A DNA stretch of 64,000 nt from Bin87 sp965204685 (GCA_965204685.1 OZ242004.1:372001-436000); one strand, 5' to 3'; shown: positions 17,268 through 26,004, counted from the first letter of the stretch. A program made the numbers and translations. Notes: generated by a model from the letters alone, not told the origin.

Positions 17268-18671
17268 TCAGGCGTACTGGTAATCGCGCAGCGAAACGAT
17301 CAGCTGCAGCATTTCGGAGATGCGCTCCTCGGAGGCGCTGACGTCCGCGTCAGTGGCCCAGGAGATGCTGCCGGAGGTCTGGGCGTGGGAAACCAGTTCG
17401 TCGCGGGTAGCGGCGTCGACTTCCAGCGGGCCCATCAGATCGAGGCAATTGTCCACCATCGCATCGGCGGTGAGGTCGCCCTGTGCCTGCATGCGGCTGA
17501 TCATCGACCGGATGCCCGGGCGATTCACGTCACTGACCATGTCGGCAGTGAAGTTGATGCGGCGCATCAGCGAACCGCTGTTGATCCACTCTACACCGGT
17601 GTGCCAGCCTTCCACGCTGGGCGGGTTGAGCAGGTCCTGGCCCATGTAGGTGGGCTGGCGGGCCATTTCACCCAGACCGGGGCCGGGGAATTCGTAGCCG
17701 CCGACCAGCCGCAGGGTGCCAACCACCACCTCGGCAGGGCTCTTCAGGCGGGCGTAGCGGGCGTTCTTGAAGAAGTCGCTGTTGAACAGGACACGCAAAA
17801 CGGCGGTCATGTCGCAGCCGGAGTCGATGAAGGTATCGGCCAGCAGGTCGATGGCGTCCTCATCCTTGGGCGGCGTCACCTGCCAGGCCGGAACCTGGGC
17901 CTCGTCGGCCACGAAGAAGTTGTACAGGTGGCGGGCAATGAAGGTTGCCGTGGCCGGGTGTTCGCAGACGATGCTGATGATGTCTTCGCCGTTGAAGTTG
18001 CCGGTCTCACCAAGGAAGGTCTTTTCCCCGTCGTCATGGTCTTCGGGCAGATACTGGAACTGCCAGTCGTGGCGGCCGATGGGACCGCGCGGCAGTTTGG
18101 GCTCGAAGGTCCAGCCGGTGAAGGCGCGGGAAGCCTCGCGAACGTCAACCTCGGTGTAGGTGCCGACGCCCATGCTGAACAGCTCCAACAACTCGCGGCC
18201 CCAGTTCTCGTTGACGGCGTCGGCATGGTTCTCAAAGTTGTCCAGCCAGTAGATCATCGCCGGGTTCTTGGCGACTTCCAGCAGGAGATCCTTGTAGTTG
18301 CCCATGCCCTTCTCGCGGAACAGGGCGACCATGCGGGTGATCTCGTCGTAGTGGTCAACCTTGGACACGCCGGTGGCGAAAATCTGGTGCCAGAACAACG
18401 CCATCTTCTCTTCCAGCGGCCGCTTCGTGTTGATCATGAAGTGCAGCCATTCGGCCGAACCCATGCCCTGGATCGTGCCCGGGCGCCAAGTCCACGGCTG
18501 GTAGCGCACCAGTTCGTAGCGGTCAATAGCCGGCTGGCTCTCCGGGTTCAACAGCTCTTCAACGGTTGCCTCGTAGCCTTTCTCAACGAGCGCTTCCAGT
18601 TCGTCCCGGGTAGCCCCGAAACCGGCCCGCCGCATCAGATGGGCCATCAAAGCGATGTCCTGAGATGCCAT
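17268..18671 (-). CDS. DUF1800 family protein (copy 2)
   Basis: This 467-residue DUF1800 protein shares with copy 1 the opening LMAHLMRRAGFGATRDELE, the PLEEKMALFWHQIF block, NENWGRELLELFSMGVG, GETGNFNGEDIISI and NPPSVEGWHTGVEWINSG. The start at 18671 is chosen because a perfect AGGAGG lies 7 bases upstream; the longer frame start lacks one. It heads the second DUF1800-DUF1501-NHL cassette and is divergent from the HEPN pair. No signal peptide is seen. Function unknown. Confidence 0.9.
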   Translation of the reverse strand: MASQDIALMAHLMRRAGFGATRDELEALVEKGYEATVEELLNPESQPAIDRYELVRYQPWTWRPGTIQGMGSAEWLHFMINTKRPLEEKMALFWHQIFATGVSKVDHYDEITRMVALFREKGMGNYKDLLLEVAKNPAMIYWLDNFENHADAVNENWGRELLELFSMGVGTYTEVDVREASRAFTGWTFEPKLPRGPIGRHDWQFQYLPEDHDDGEKTFLGETGNFNGEDIISIVCEHPATATFIARHLYNFFVADEAQVPAWQVTPPKDEDAIDLLADTFIDSGCDMTAVLRVLFNSDFFKNARYARLKSPAEVVVGTLRLVGGYEFPGPGLGEMARQPTYMGQDLLNPPSVEGWHTGVEWINSGSLMRRINFTADMVSDVNRPGIRSMISRMQAQGDLTADAMVDNCLDLMGPLEVDAATRDELVSHAQTSGSISWATDADVSASEERISEMLQLIVSLRDYQYA

Positions 18672-18791
18672 CTTTTTGCCTCCTGTGTGTGTTGGCATTG
18701 GTGGCGGGCATTATCTGATATGCTCTATCTGCCTGTCAACGACGCTCCAGCGCTTCGGCTGACGACCACCCGTACACCGGAGGGCAACGAC

Positions 18792-19115
18792 ATGACCACC
18801 GTAAAAGCAGCGGTCACCGAGAAGGTCAAAGCCGCCGTCGCCAAAGTCCTGGCCGAGCAATACGGTCCAGACATGGTGTTCGACCCCATCGTCGTCGTCC
18901 CCACAGACGACGGCGACGGCGATACTTATCTCCACGTGTACATGGTATTCGACGAAAACGCTATCGAGATCGATACCTACAAGGACATCAAATTCCTGGG
19001 ACTACTGGCGGAGGAACTGGGAGAAGGAATGTTCCCGGAAGTCCTCACTCACTCTTTTATAGAAAAGTCCGAATGGCCGGAATTTTCCCGGAACCCCTAC
19101 GTTGTCCCCCGCTAA
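18792..19115 (+). CDS. Small acidic protein paired with a HEPN gene
   Basis: This 107-residue protein has an N-terminal lysine/alanine helix (VKAAVTEKVKAAVAKVLAEQYG) and a beta segment FDPIVVVPTDDGDGDTYLH with an acidic loop, followed by VYMVFDENAIEID. The beta-acid-beta pattern loosely recalls a minimal nucleotidyltransferase core, but no GSxxxG motif is present, so that link is weak. Its end overlaps the start of the HEPN-like gene by 14 bases, the usual layout of coupled toxin-antitoxin-like pairs. I read it as the HEPN partner, possibly its antidote. Confidence 0.65.
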   Translation: MTTVKAAVTEKVKAAVAKVLAEQYGPDMVFDPIVVVPTDDGDGDTYLHVYMVFDENAIEIDTYKDIKFLGLLAEELGEGMFPEVLTHSFIEKSEWPEFSRNPYVVPR

Positions 19116-19587
19116 CCTCATCACAACGGCGCGACTGCTGCAAGCCTCGGCGGCGCACGAAACGGATACCGAACAAGCCCAGACGCACCTGAAGCGCGCC
19201 GTCAGCAGCGCCTACTATGCCATGTTTCATGCGGTCTGCGCCAACGCAGCAGAATTGCTGCCCGGCGCGGACGCCGACCCGGCCACCGCCGCTTCCTGGC
19301 TGCAAGCCTACCGGGGACCGGAGCACACCCACGCCAGGAACCAGTGCCGGAACACCGGCATAATGGCCCCATTCCCAGCGGAAATCAAAGAGTTCGCGAG
19401 GGCTTTTGTGGAGGTCCAGAGTCAACGTAACCGGGCCGACTACAACCCCCTATGGAACTTTTCTCCTTCCGACGTTGACGGCATCATCAACCGAACAGAG
19501 CTTGCAATCGATCTCCTGGCATCAACGCCGGCGGCAATTCGCCGGGCCTTTGCTATAACGGTTCTGCTGCGAAATCGGGCGGATTGA
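19102..19587 (+). CDS. HEPN domain protein
   Basis: This 161-residue all-helical protein shows HEPN features: THLKRAVSSAYYAMFHAV in the second helix and QSQRNRADYNP in the position of the R-x4-6-H-type active-site motif, here with tyrosine in place of histidine. HEPN proteins are often ribonuclease toxins or RNA-binding partners of nucleotidyltransferases. It overlaps the upstream small gene and ends just before a histidine-rich exported protein gene. The changed final residue of the motif may mean a non-catalytic or altered HEPN. Confidence 0.75.
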   Translation: MSPANLITTARLLQASAAHETDTEQAQTHLKRAVSSAYYAMFHAVCANAAELLPGADADPATAASWLQAYRGPEHTHARNQCRNTGIMAPFPAEIKEFARAFVEVQSQRNRADYNPLWNFSPSDVDGIINRTELAIDLLASTPAAIRRAFAITVLLRNRAD

Positions 19588-19594
19588 TCCCGCC

Positions 19595-20080
19595 ATGCGC
19601 TCCGCTTTGTCAACCATGCCTTCGTCCGCGCCGGGCCAGGCGGGGGCCACGCCCTCCCTGGGTTGGATGCTCCTCGTGGCCGTCGCCCTGTTTTCGCTGG
19701 CTCTCCCCATAATTGGCCCCTTGGACGACCATCACTTCGCGGAGCGTGCCCACAACCACGATCACATATATCTCAACGGTCATCCTGTGGCGCACTATCA
19801 CGCCTATGACGGCTTGGCCCGGCACGCCCATCTCCGGTCCGCGATCCCATCCTCGCGAACCGCTACCGGAGACCGGGCAGAGGACATCCTCTTTCTGACG
19901 CCGGCGGCCGCCGGGTTGACGCTGGCCGCCCTCAACGCCCCGTCCCACCCGGCGCCGGAAACGCTGCGGCCTCCACCTCCGGCGGAAGATGCGGACAATC
20001 CACTGGAGCGGTTCAGCGACAGACCCGTCCGCACGCGGGGGCTGAACGTTTTACCTCCACTGCCGCCACCAACAATCTGA
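19595..20080 (+). CDS. Histidine-rich exported or anchored small protein
   Basis: This 161-residue protein has one hydrophobic segment near residues 24-41 (WMLLVAVALFSLALPIIG), followed by a histidine cluster (DDHHFAERAHNHDHIYLNG and HPVAHYHAYDG). The rest is proline-rich with no other motif. The topology suggests a membrane-anchored protein with its histidines outside. It directly precedes a lipoprotein gene with a histidine-rich tail, so both may bind a transition metal (zinc, copper or nickel). No family was recognised and the start codon choice is uncertain. Confidence 0.6.
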   Translation: MRSALSTMPSSAPGQAGATPSLGWMLLVAVALFSLALPIIGPLDDHHFAERAHNHDHIYLNGHPVAHYHAYDGLARHAHLRSAIPSSRTATGDRAEDILFLTPAAAGLTLAALNAPSHPAPETLRPPPPAEDADNPLERFSDRPVRTRGLNVLPPLPPPTI

Positions 20081-20170
20081 ATCCTCCATTCGGCCCATTT
20101 CCACCCCGGCGCTCGATTGCCGGCAACGTCCGTCGCCGGCGCCTGCCTATTCCCACGGAGGATTCATCCC

Positions 20171-21106
20171 ATGCAGCCACTGCACCTTTGCAATTTCCGG
20201 ACGGCCCTGTTGCTCTGCGTCGCCATCGCGTTGATGGCGACCCTGGCCTGCGGGTCCGCCGCGCAACCCGACACCGCAGCTTCCGGGTCAACCGATCCCG
20301 CTTCCGAGACATCCGGCGACCACGGACACAATAGTGATCCCGGCCAAGCCAAGCACGACCAAACCTCGTCGGAGGAGGTCCACATAAACCTGCCCATTGC
20401 TCGCCGTGCGACCACTCTGACTCGAGATGACCTGCGCGTATCGCAGGGCGACACGGTGCGCCTCACATTCGAGGCCGACGAGGATGGCGAAATCCATCTG
20501 CACGGCTACGACCTCACCGCCGAGGTGTCTCCCGGGCATCCTGGCGAACTGGTATTTGAAGCGGTCACGGCCGGAGCATTCGCGTTGAATTTTCACGTCT
20601 TCTCCGACGCCAAGGCCGTGGGTGCAGACGACCATCACGAGGCTGAGACGCCCGAAACAGTGGTGTCGGAAACGCCGGTGAGCGTCCAGATAACCGCTGA
20701 ATCGGACGGCCAAGCCGGCGTAAAAGTCAGTATCATGACCCAGGGGTTCCGATTTGCGCCGGAGCTGGTTGACCAGCCCCACACGCCCGGGGCGGGGCAC
20801 GCCCACATCTACGCCGACGGCGTGAAGCTGGGAAGGGTCTTCGAAACGGAGTACCACATCGCTGAGCTGCCGCCCGGTGATCACGAAATTCGCGTGTCAC
20901 TGAATGCCAACGACCACCGCGAGCTTGAGTACGGGGGCAAGAAGGTCGAGTCGGTAGTGACGGTAACCGTTCCTGATGTGGGCCAGGCCGACGGCGATTC
21001 GGATGGCCATCAACATGACGATGGGCACGGCCACTCCCACGGAACCCCCGGCCAGCGTGAAATCGTCGCCGAGGTCCACTTGGGCAATCTGGAAATCTAC
21101 CCGTAA
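20171..21106 (+). CDS. Lipoprotein with cupredoxin-like and histidine-rich regions
   Basis: This 311-residue protein has a lipoprotein signal (hydrophobic stretch, then LACGS) with the lipid-bearing Cys at about residue 29. A cupredoxin-like domain follows (DDLRVSQGDTVRLTFEADED, then EIHLHGYDL and AGAFALNFHVF). A second beta domain contains GAGHAHIYADGVKLGRVFETEYHIAELPPGDHEI. The tail has GHQHDDGHGHSHG. The start at 20171 has a GGAGG site 7 bases upstream. The histidine content suggests binding or buffering of copper, zinc or nickel outside the membrane. It pairs with the histidine-rich gene just upstream; the metal is not identifiable. Confidence 0.8.
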   Translation: MQPLHLCNFRTALLLCVAIALMATLACGSAAQPDTAASGSTDPASETSGDHGHNSDPGQAKHDQTSSEEVHINLPIARRATTLTRDDLRVSQGDTVRLTFEADEDGEIHLHGYDLTAEVSPGHPGELVFEAVTAGAFALNFHVFSDAKAVGADDHHEAETPETVVSETPVSVQITAESDGQAGVKVSIMTQGFRFAPELVDQPHTPGAGHAHIYADGVKLGRVFETEYHIAELPPGDHEIRVSLNANDHRELEYGGKKVESVVTVTVPDVGQADGDSDGHQHDDGHGHSHGTPGQREIVAEVHLGNLEIYP

Positions 21107-21182
21107 TCCTCGATCGGTAGACGGCACAAAAGCCAGGGGCGGATGTTTATCCGCCCCGGCGTGATTTCGCGTTTCAACCTGC

Positions 21183-22319
21183 TTAACGCTCGTCGATGGG
21201 CACGTATTCCCGGTCCATTGGCCCCACGTAGTGCAGCCTCGGCCGCAGCAGGATGTTGTTCTCGTACTGCTCGATGCACTGTGCAGACCAGCCGGGGATG
21301 CGGCCCAGCGCAAAGATGGGAATGAACAGGTCAGACTCGATCCCCAACAGGTGGTAGATGGAACCGGCGTAGAAATCCACGTTGACGTAGATGCCGCGGT
21401 CGCGGTACGGGGCCATCACGTCTTCCGAGAGGTGGGTCAGGATCTGGAACCAGCGGGGGTCGCCGCGCTTTTCGCCCAGCGCCTGGGAGCGCTCGCGCAG
21501 GTGGCGGGCTCGGGGGTCCTCCGCCCGGTATACCCGGTGGCCAAACCCCATGATGCGCTCGCGGTTGTTCAGCTTGTTGCGGGCGTACTCCTCGGCGTTC
21601 TCGGGGTTGCCGATTTCCATCGACATCTTCATCACTTCTTCGGCGGCTCCGCCATGAGCCGGCCCCTTCAGCGTCCCCACTGCGCCCGACACGGCGGCGT
21701 GCAGGGTCGAGTTGGTGGAAGCCGCGACGCGGGCCGCAAACGAAGACGCGTTGACGCCATGCTCCGCGTGCAGAATGAAGTCCACGTCCATCAACGACAC
21801 GGTTTCGTCGTCCGGAAGCTCGTTGAATAGCATGTAGAGGAAGTTGCCCGCGTGGTTGAGGTCAGGGTTGGGTGCCACCGGCTCCAGGCCATTACGGATC
21901 CTGTGGTGGGCAGTGACGATGGTCGGGCCCTGGGCGGTCAGGCGCAGGGCCTTGCGGACGTTGGCTTCCTTGGAGTTGTCTTCCGATTCTTCGTCAAACG
22001 CGGCCATGCCGATGAGAGCGGTCTGGAGCACATCCATGGGATGGGCCGACTTCACCGCGTCGATGACCGTGATGATTTCATCAGGGATGCGTCGGTTGGC
22101 GCGCAGGTAGCCGTCCGTTTCCGCCAGCTCCGCTTGCGTCGGCAACTCTCCGTGGAGCACCAGGTGAATGATCTCCTCGAAGGTGGACTTCTCGGCCAGA
22201 TCGTGGATGTTGTAGCCACGATAGAGCAGTTTTCCGATTTCGCCGTCGATGAAACTGGACTCCGTCGTGTCCATGTACACGTTCATCAAACCGCGGTGCA
22301 GTTCAGGCTGGTCGGCCAT
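21183..22319 (-). CDS. gltA: Citrate synthase (or 2-methylcitrate synthase)
   Basis: This 378-residue enzyme condenses oxaloacetate with acetyl-CoA in the citric acid cycle. The catalytic triad is visible: His in HAEHGVNASSFAAR (about residue 187), His in GFGHRVYRAEDPRA (about 259) and Asp in VNVDFYAGS (about 313). The length fits the short type II-like bacterial family. The start at 22319 follows AAGGAG by 8 bases; an upstream in-frame ATG is less likely. It is divergent from an oxidoreductase gene. Citrate and 2-methylcitrate synthases cannot be separated on sequence alone; no prpB or prpD operon is adjacent, although MmgE/PrpD homologues occur elsewhere in the window. Confidence 0.92.
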   Translation of the reverse strand: MADQPELHRGLMNVYMDTTESSFIDGEIGKLLYRGYNIHDLAEKSTFEEIIHLVLHGELPTQAELAETDGYLRANRRIPDEIITVIDAVKSAHPMDVLQTALIGMAAFDEESEDNSKEANVRKALRLTAQGPTIVTAHHRIRNGLEPVAPNPDLNHAGNFLYMLFNELPDDETVSLMDVDFILHAEHGVNASSFAARVAASTNSTLHAAVSGAVGTLKGPAHGGAAEEVMKMSMEIGNPENAEEYARNKLNNRERIMGFGHRVYRAEDPRARHLRERSQALGEKRGDPRWFQILTHLSEDVMAPYRDRGIYVNVDFYAGSIYHLLGIESDLFIPIFALGRIPGWSAQCIEQYENNILLRPRLHYVGPMDREYVPIDER

Positions 22320-22477
22320 CTGTAGTACTCCTTGGTGAGGGGCCTGGCGACGGTGCGCCACCCCGTTAGCGCCGGCGGAAATCGACCGATCCGGCAGATG
22401 ATTATGCTAGCATCGGGTTCGGCGGAGTGTCAACCAAAACTGCCGCCGGGCGAGCCTCCCAACCCGAGGTTTTGAGT

Positions 22478-23395
22478 ATGAAATACGGCGTGATCCTGCC
22501 CAACGTCGGCCCCCTGGCCCACATCGAATCGCTGGCCCACATCGCCCAACGCGCCGAGCATCTGGGCTACGACGGAGTGTTCCTCAGCGACCACATCGCC
22601 ATACCGATGGAACTGCATTCAGCGTACCCGTATCGCAGCGACGGTCGGTTTCCGCTGACGGCAGCCGACCGCATCCTGGAACCGGTCACAACCCTGGCTT
22701 ATTTGGCGGCGGTCACCACCCGCCTGCGCCTCGGTTTCAGCGTGCTGGTGTTGCCCTACCGTCATCCGGTGCTCAACGCCAAGATGCTGGGCACGCTGGA
22801 TGTGATCTCCAACGGCCGGCTCATCGTCGGCGCCGGCGTGGGCTGGATGGCCGAGGAGTTCGATGCGTTGGACGCCAAATTTGCCGTCCGCGGCGGCGTT
22901 ACCGATGAGCACATCGCCCTCCTGAAAGCCTTCTGGACCACTCCCGAGCCGGACGTGCGCGGCGCCCACTACAGCGTCGCCGGCCTGGGCATGGCTCCAG
23001 CGCCCGTTTCACAGCCTCATCCGCCGATCTGGACGGGCGGCATCAGCGCGCCGGCCTTGCGTCGCGCGGCCAACCTGGCCGACGGGTGGCACGGCGTCCG
23101 TCAAAGCCCGCAGGACGTTTCACGGGTGGCTCGTCGAATCGGCGAACTGCGCGAGACACGCGGCGCGAGCATAGAGGGTTTCACAATCTCGCTACGCGCC
23201 GGCCTGGATGTCACCGACGACGCTTTCACCGGCGCGTCACGAACTCCGCTGCGAGGCTCGGCGGATCAGGTAGCCGGCGACGTGGCGGAGTACGCCCAGG
23301 CCGGCCTCGATTATCTCGTGGTAGAACCCAGGGCCGCCGCGCCTGAGCAAATAATCGATCAGCTGGAACGGTTCACGGCGGTGGACCGGCCTTGA
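22478..23395 (+). CDS. LLM class oxidoreductase, F420-type subgroup
   Basis: This 305-residue luciferase-like protein begins MKYGVILPNVGPLAHIESL and carries HLGYDGVFLSDHIAIP, RLRLGFSVLVLPYRHPV, LDVISNGRLIVGAGVGWM and QPHPPIWTGG. The wording matches the F420-dependent branch of the family, but FMN use cannot be ruled out. The start at 22478 is preceded by a GAGG; the longer frame is a poor match. It is divergent from the citrate synthase gene and convergent with the next SDR gene, one base from its end. Substrate unknown. Confidence 0.9.
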   Translation: MKYGVILPNVGPLAHIESLAHIAQRAEHLGYDGVFLSDHIAIPMELHSAYPYRSDGRFPLTAADRILEPVTTLAYLAAVTTRLRLGFSVLVLPYRHPVLNAKMLGTLDVISNGRLIVGAGVGWMAEEFDALDAKFAVRGGVTDEHIALLKAFWTTPEPDVRGAHYSVAGLGMAPAPVSQPHPPIWTGGISAPALRRAANLADGWHGVRQSPQDVSRVARRIGELRETRGASIEGFTISLRAGLDVTDDAFTGASRTPLRGSADQVAGDVAEYAQAGLDYLVVEPRAAAPEQIIDQLERFTAVDRP

Positions 23396-23396
23396 G

Positions 23397-24155
23397 CTAC
23401 TGGGCCGTCCAGCCTCCGTCCACCACCACCTCGCTGCCGGTGACGAAGGACGACTCGTCGGAGGCCAGGTAGAGCACGGCGTTGGCGACCTCTTCAGGCT
23501 CGCCGTATCGGCCCATGGGGATGCGGGCCAGCATCATCGACAGTCGGTCCGGATCGTCGCGGCCGACCCGGGTCATTTCAGTGACGATGGGGCCGGGATG
23601 CACCGAGTTGACCCGGATGCCGCGGTTCGCGTACTGCAGGGCCGCGGCCTTGGTGAAGATGCGAACACCGCCCTTGGAGGTCTGGTACGCAGAGCCGTTG
23701 TAGGGCACCCCGACGATGCCCAACTGAGAGGATATATTAATGATGGAACCGCCACCGGCCTCCAGCATCGCGGGGACGGCGGTGCGGGTGCCCAGGAACA
23801 CGCCCTTCAAGTTCACGTCGATGGTCCGGTCCCACATTTCCACCGGTTCCTCGTGGATTTCGAACGAGTTGCTGCCGATTCCGGCGTTGTTAACCAGCAC
23901 GTCCAGGCTGCCGAACTGCGACACCGCCTGGGCCACTGCGGCCTGCCAGTCGGCTTCCTGGGTGACGTCCAGGTGCACGTAACGGCAACGACCACCGTCG
24001 GCTGCGATTGATGCGGCGGTCGCCTCCCCTTCCTCGTCCCGGATGTCACCGATGACCACTGCCGCGCCCTCGCGGGCGAAGAGCCGGGCCTCGGTCGCTC
24101 CCATCCCGCGCGCGCCGCCGCTGATCAACGCGACCTTGCCGTCCATTCGTCCCAT
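23397..24155 (-). CDS. Short-chain dehydrogenase/reductase (classical SDR)
   Basis: This 252-residue classical SDR has the Rossmann motif SGGARGMGATEA (residues 12-23), NNAG (89-92), catalytic Ser142/143, Tyr157 and Lys161 in SAYQTSKGG, the PG motif in VNSVHPGPIVTEM and the C-terminal GSEVVVDGGW. It should reduce a ketone or oxidise an alcohol with NAD(P). It lies 13 bases after the Eis-like acetyltransferase gene on the same strand, so the two are probably co-transcribed. Substrate unknown; hydroxysteroid and 3-oxoacyl dehydrogenases are the nearest general groups. Confidence 0.9.
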   Translation of the reverse strand: MGRMDGKVALISGGARGMGATEARLFAREGAAVVIGDIRDEEGEATAASIAADGGRCRYVHLDVTQEADWQAAVAQAVSQFGSLDVLVNNAGIGSNSFEIHEEPVEMWDRTIDVNLKGVFLGTRTAVPAMLEAGGGSIINISSQLGIVGVPYNGSAYQTSKGGVRIFTKAAALQYANRGIRVNSVHPGPIVTEMTRVGRDDPDRLSMMLARIPMGRYGEPEEVANAVLYLASDESSFVTGSEVVVDGGWTAQ

Positions 24156-24168
24156 GAGTTCCTCCGGG

Positions 24169-25359
24169 TCAGAAATTGTAGGGCGTCCACGGCCTCAACG
24201 GCACGGCAAACGCCCGGTCCGCCCGCGGCACCGCTCCCGCGGTCGCCTCGTCCACCAATCCCGCCTGCTGCAATGTGCCGAAACCGGCCGCTCCCAGGTA
24301 AACCGACGCCAGGGCGGATACGTCGATTGACAGGTCCGCGCCGCCGGTGACGGGCCGGCAGTCGCCGCCCTCCGGCGACATCTCGAGGCTCCAGCATCCC
24401 CGGTTCCAGTCGCAGAAATCGTCGCGGATTTCCAGCACCAGGCGGTCGCTGGCGGCGTAGGTCCGCTGCTCCAACGCGGCGCGGGCATCGACCACACGAA
24501 CCCACAGGCCGTCGCGGGTGGAACGCTGGAGCCGGCGCGGGTCGGCCAGCATCCAGGGCAGCGGGTCATCCTCCGGGCGTTTCATGGCCTCGGTGCGTTC
24601 GTACAGGTCCAGGTCGAAGCAGAACCGCCACAGGGCGGCGGACGCCGCGCGGGTGGTCGCCACCAGCTCGTTGACCGTCACCGTGGGCCGCTGGGTGCGG
24701 TAGGAAGCGTAGCCGTCGATGCGCCCGTCCTCCACGTAGGCCACGTAGAACACGCCGCCGGAGCCTCCCTGGGAGTGGATGGGATCGTTGGCCGCGTCCT
24801 CCCAGTGGTGCCTGGCGCGCTGGAACACGGCGGGCCGGCCCTGGGTTCCCCGGCGGGAAACGTCGGGCAGCTTCTGCATGATGTCCGCCGGCGCCACGAA
24901 TTCCAGGCGGCCGGGGCTGTCGTGGGAGCGGGAGTAGGCGCTGTGGCGCTTTTCGATGGTCCACTGCTCGTGGACGGCGCCGATGCCGTAGCCGAAACGC
25001 CCGTAGATACCGCTCTCGGTGGCGAACAGGGCGGCCAGGGGTTCGCCCCGCTCGTGGATGCCGTCGATCTGGTGGCGCATCATTTGGGTCATGATGCCCC
25101 GCCGGGTGTGGGTGGGCTGCACTTCCACGTTGGACACGCCGGCCACCGCCGATGTGCCACCCGGTATCGACATCTCCAGCAGGTGGGAGTGGCATCCGCC
25201 GACGATCTGCCCCTCCTCGAACACCGCGATGGAACGGCTCAGGTCGAAGCGGGGCCGCAGGTGCTCGGGATCGTGGGCCAGGCGGTTGCCGTGAGCCCGC
25301 GACTCGGCGCTCATCCACCGCTCAAACTCGTCGGGGGTGATGTTTCTCAGTTCCAGCAT
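24169..25359 (-). CDS. Eis-like GNAT N-acetyltransferase
   Basis: This 396-residue protein has the domain plan of Eis: an N-terminal GNAT fold with the acetyl-CoA loop GVSNVEVQPTHTRRGIMTQM (about residues 73-92), a second GNAT-like fold that includes WMLADPRRLQ, and a C-terminal sterol-carrier-like domain. It ends in Phe396, and in Eis the terminal carboxylate is the catalytic base; the WTPYNF ending fits that pattern. Such enzymes acetylate amino groups of aminoglycosides or other amines. Resistance is not implied without tests. The gene starts 5 bases after the higA stop on the same strand. Confidence 0.87.
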   Translation of the reverse strand: MLELRNITPDEFERWMSAESRAHGNRLAHDPEHLRPRFDLSRSIAVFEEGQIVGGCHSHLLEMSIPGGTSAVAGVSNVEVQPTHTRRGIMTQMMRHQIDGIHERGEPLAALFATESGIYGRFGYGIGAVHEQWTIEKRHSAYSRSHDSPGRLEFVAPADIMQKLPDVSRRGTQGRPAVFQRARHHWEDAANDPIHSQGGSGGVFYVAYVEDGRIDGYASYRTQRPTVTVNELVATTRAASAALWRFCFDLDLYERTEAMKRPEDDPLPWMLADPRRLQRSTRDGLWVRVVDARAALEQRTYAASDRLVLEIRDDFCDWNRGCWSLEMSPEGGDCRPVTGGADLSIDVSALASVYLGAAGFGTLQQAGLVDEATAGAVPRADRAFAVPLRPWTPYNF

Positions 25360-25364
25360 GCAGA

Positions 25365-25691
25365 TTATTCTTCCCCGGTTGATGACAGGGCAACCACGGC
25401 GTTCAATTTATCAGAAAGACGGTCCTGAGCGGTCTCCAGGTCGTATTGGCTTTGCAGTCCCATCCAGAACCCGGGCGAGTTTCCAAAAAAGCGGGAGAAC
25501 AGCAACGCCGTCTCGGCCGTGATGGATCGTTGACCATGGACGATAGCGTGAATCCGACGGGCGTCAACGCCGATGGCCTTGGCCAGACGATACTGCGTGA
25601 TGTTCATTGGCCGGAGAAACTCTTCGTCGAGAATCTCCCCCGGATGGATGGGCGGCAGCCTTGCGGAGTGGTGCGCCTCCTGGCTGGACAT
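25365..25691 (-). CDS. higA: HigA family antitoxin
   Basis: This 108-residue antitoxin belongs to the HigA group. The opening IHPGEILDEEFLRPMNITQYRLAKAI and the helix-turn-helix with GVDARRIHAIVHGQRSITAETALL and FGNSPGFWMGLQSQYDLE are distinctive. It should bind and neutralise the HigB ribonuclease and repress the shared promoter. The toxin gene precedes it by 26 bases, the usual higBA order, and the operator proposed at 26005-26034 is consistent with autorepression. Confidence 0.94.
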   Translation of the reverse strand: MSSQEAHHSARLPPIHPGEILDEEFLRPMNITQYRLAKAIGVDARRIHAIVHGQRSITAETALLFSRFFGNSPGFWMGLQSQYDLETAQDRLSDKLNAVVALSSTGEE

Positions 25692-25717
25692 GGTGGCCTC
25701 TCTTTATCTCTCATTTC

Positions 25718-25999
25718 TCAATGATAGTCTACAACCTCTACCTGGTAAGCATCTCCATCGTCCCAGATGAAGCAAATGCGCCACTGGTCGTTGACGCGAA
25801 TGCTGTGCTGCCCAACCCGATCTCCCGAGAGGGCCTCAAGACGATTACCGGGAGGGATGCGCAGGTCGTTCAGGTCCCTAGCATTATGGAGCATCATTAA
25901 CTTGCCCTGCGCCCGGAGCTGGATAGATTCCGGGAACCTACGAACGCGCCGACGTTCGGCTACCGCCTGCGTATCCCTATCACGGAAGCTCTTGATCAC
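25718..25999 (-). CDS. higB: HigB/RelE-type ribosome-dependent mRNA interferase toxin
   Basis: This 93-residue toxin has the RelE/HigB fold signature: IKSFRDRDTQAVAERRR at the N-terminus, LNDLRIPPGNRLEALSGDR, and HSIRVNDQWRICFIWDDGDAYQVEVVDYH, with basic and aromatic residues in the positions used for mRNA cleavage on the ribosome. The start is GTG at 25999. It precedes higA and is transcribed from the promoter just upstream. The two-gene layout is canonical. Confidence 0.93.
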   Translation of the reverse strand: MIKSFRDRDTQAVAERRRVRRFPESIQLRAQGKLMMLHNARDLNDLRIPPGNRLEALSGDRVGQHSIRVNDQWRICFIWDDGDAYQVEVVDYH

Positions 26000-26004
26000 G
26001 CTTC

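Noticed and set aside
17121..18791. Long plus-strand frame leading into the small acidic protein
   Set aside because: It is antisense to DUF1501 and DUF1800; only the last 107 codons from 18792 look like a protein.
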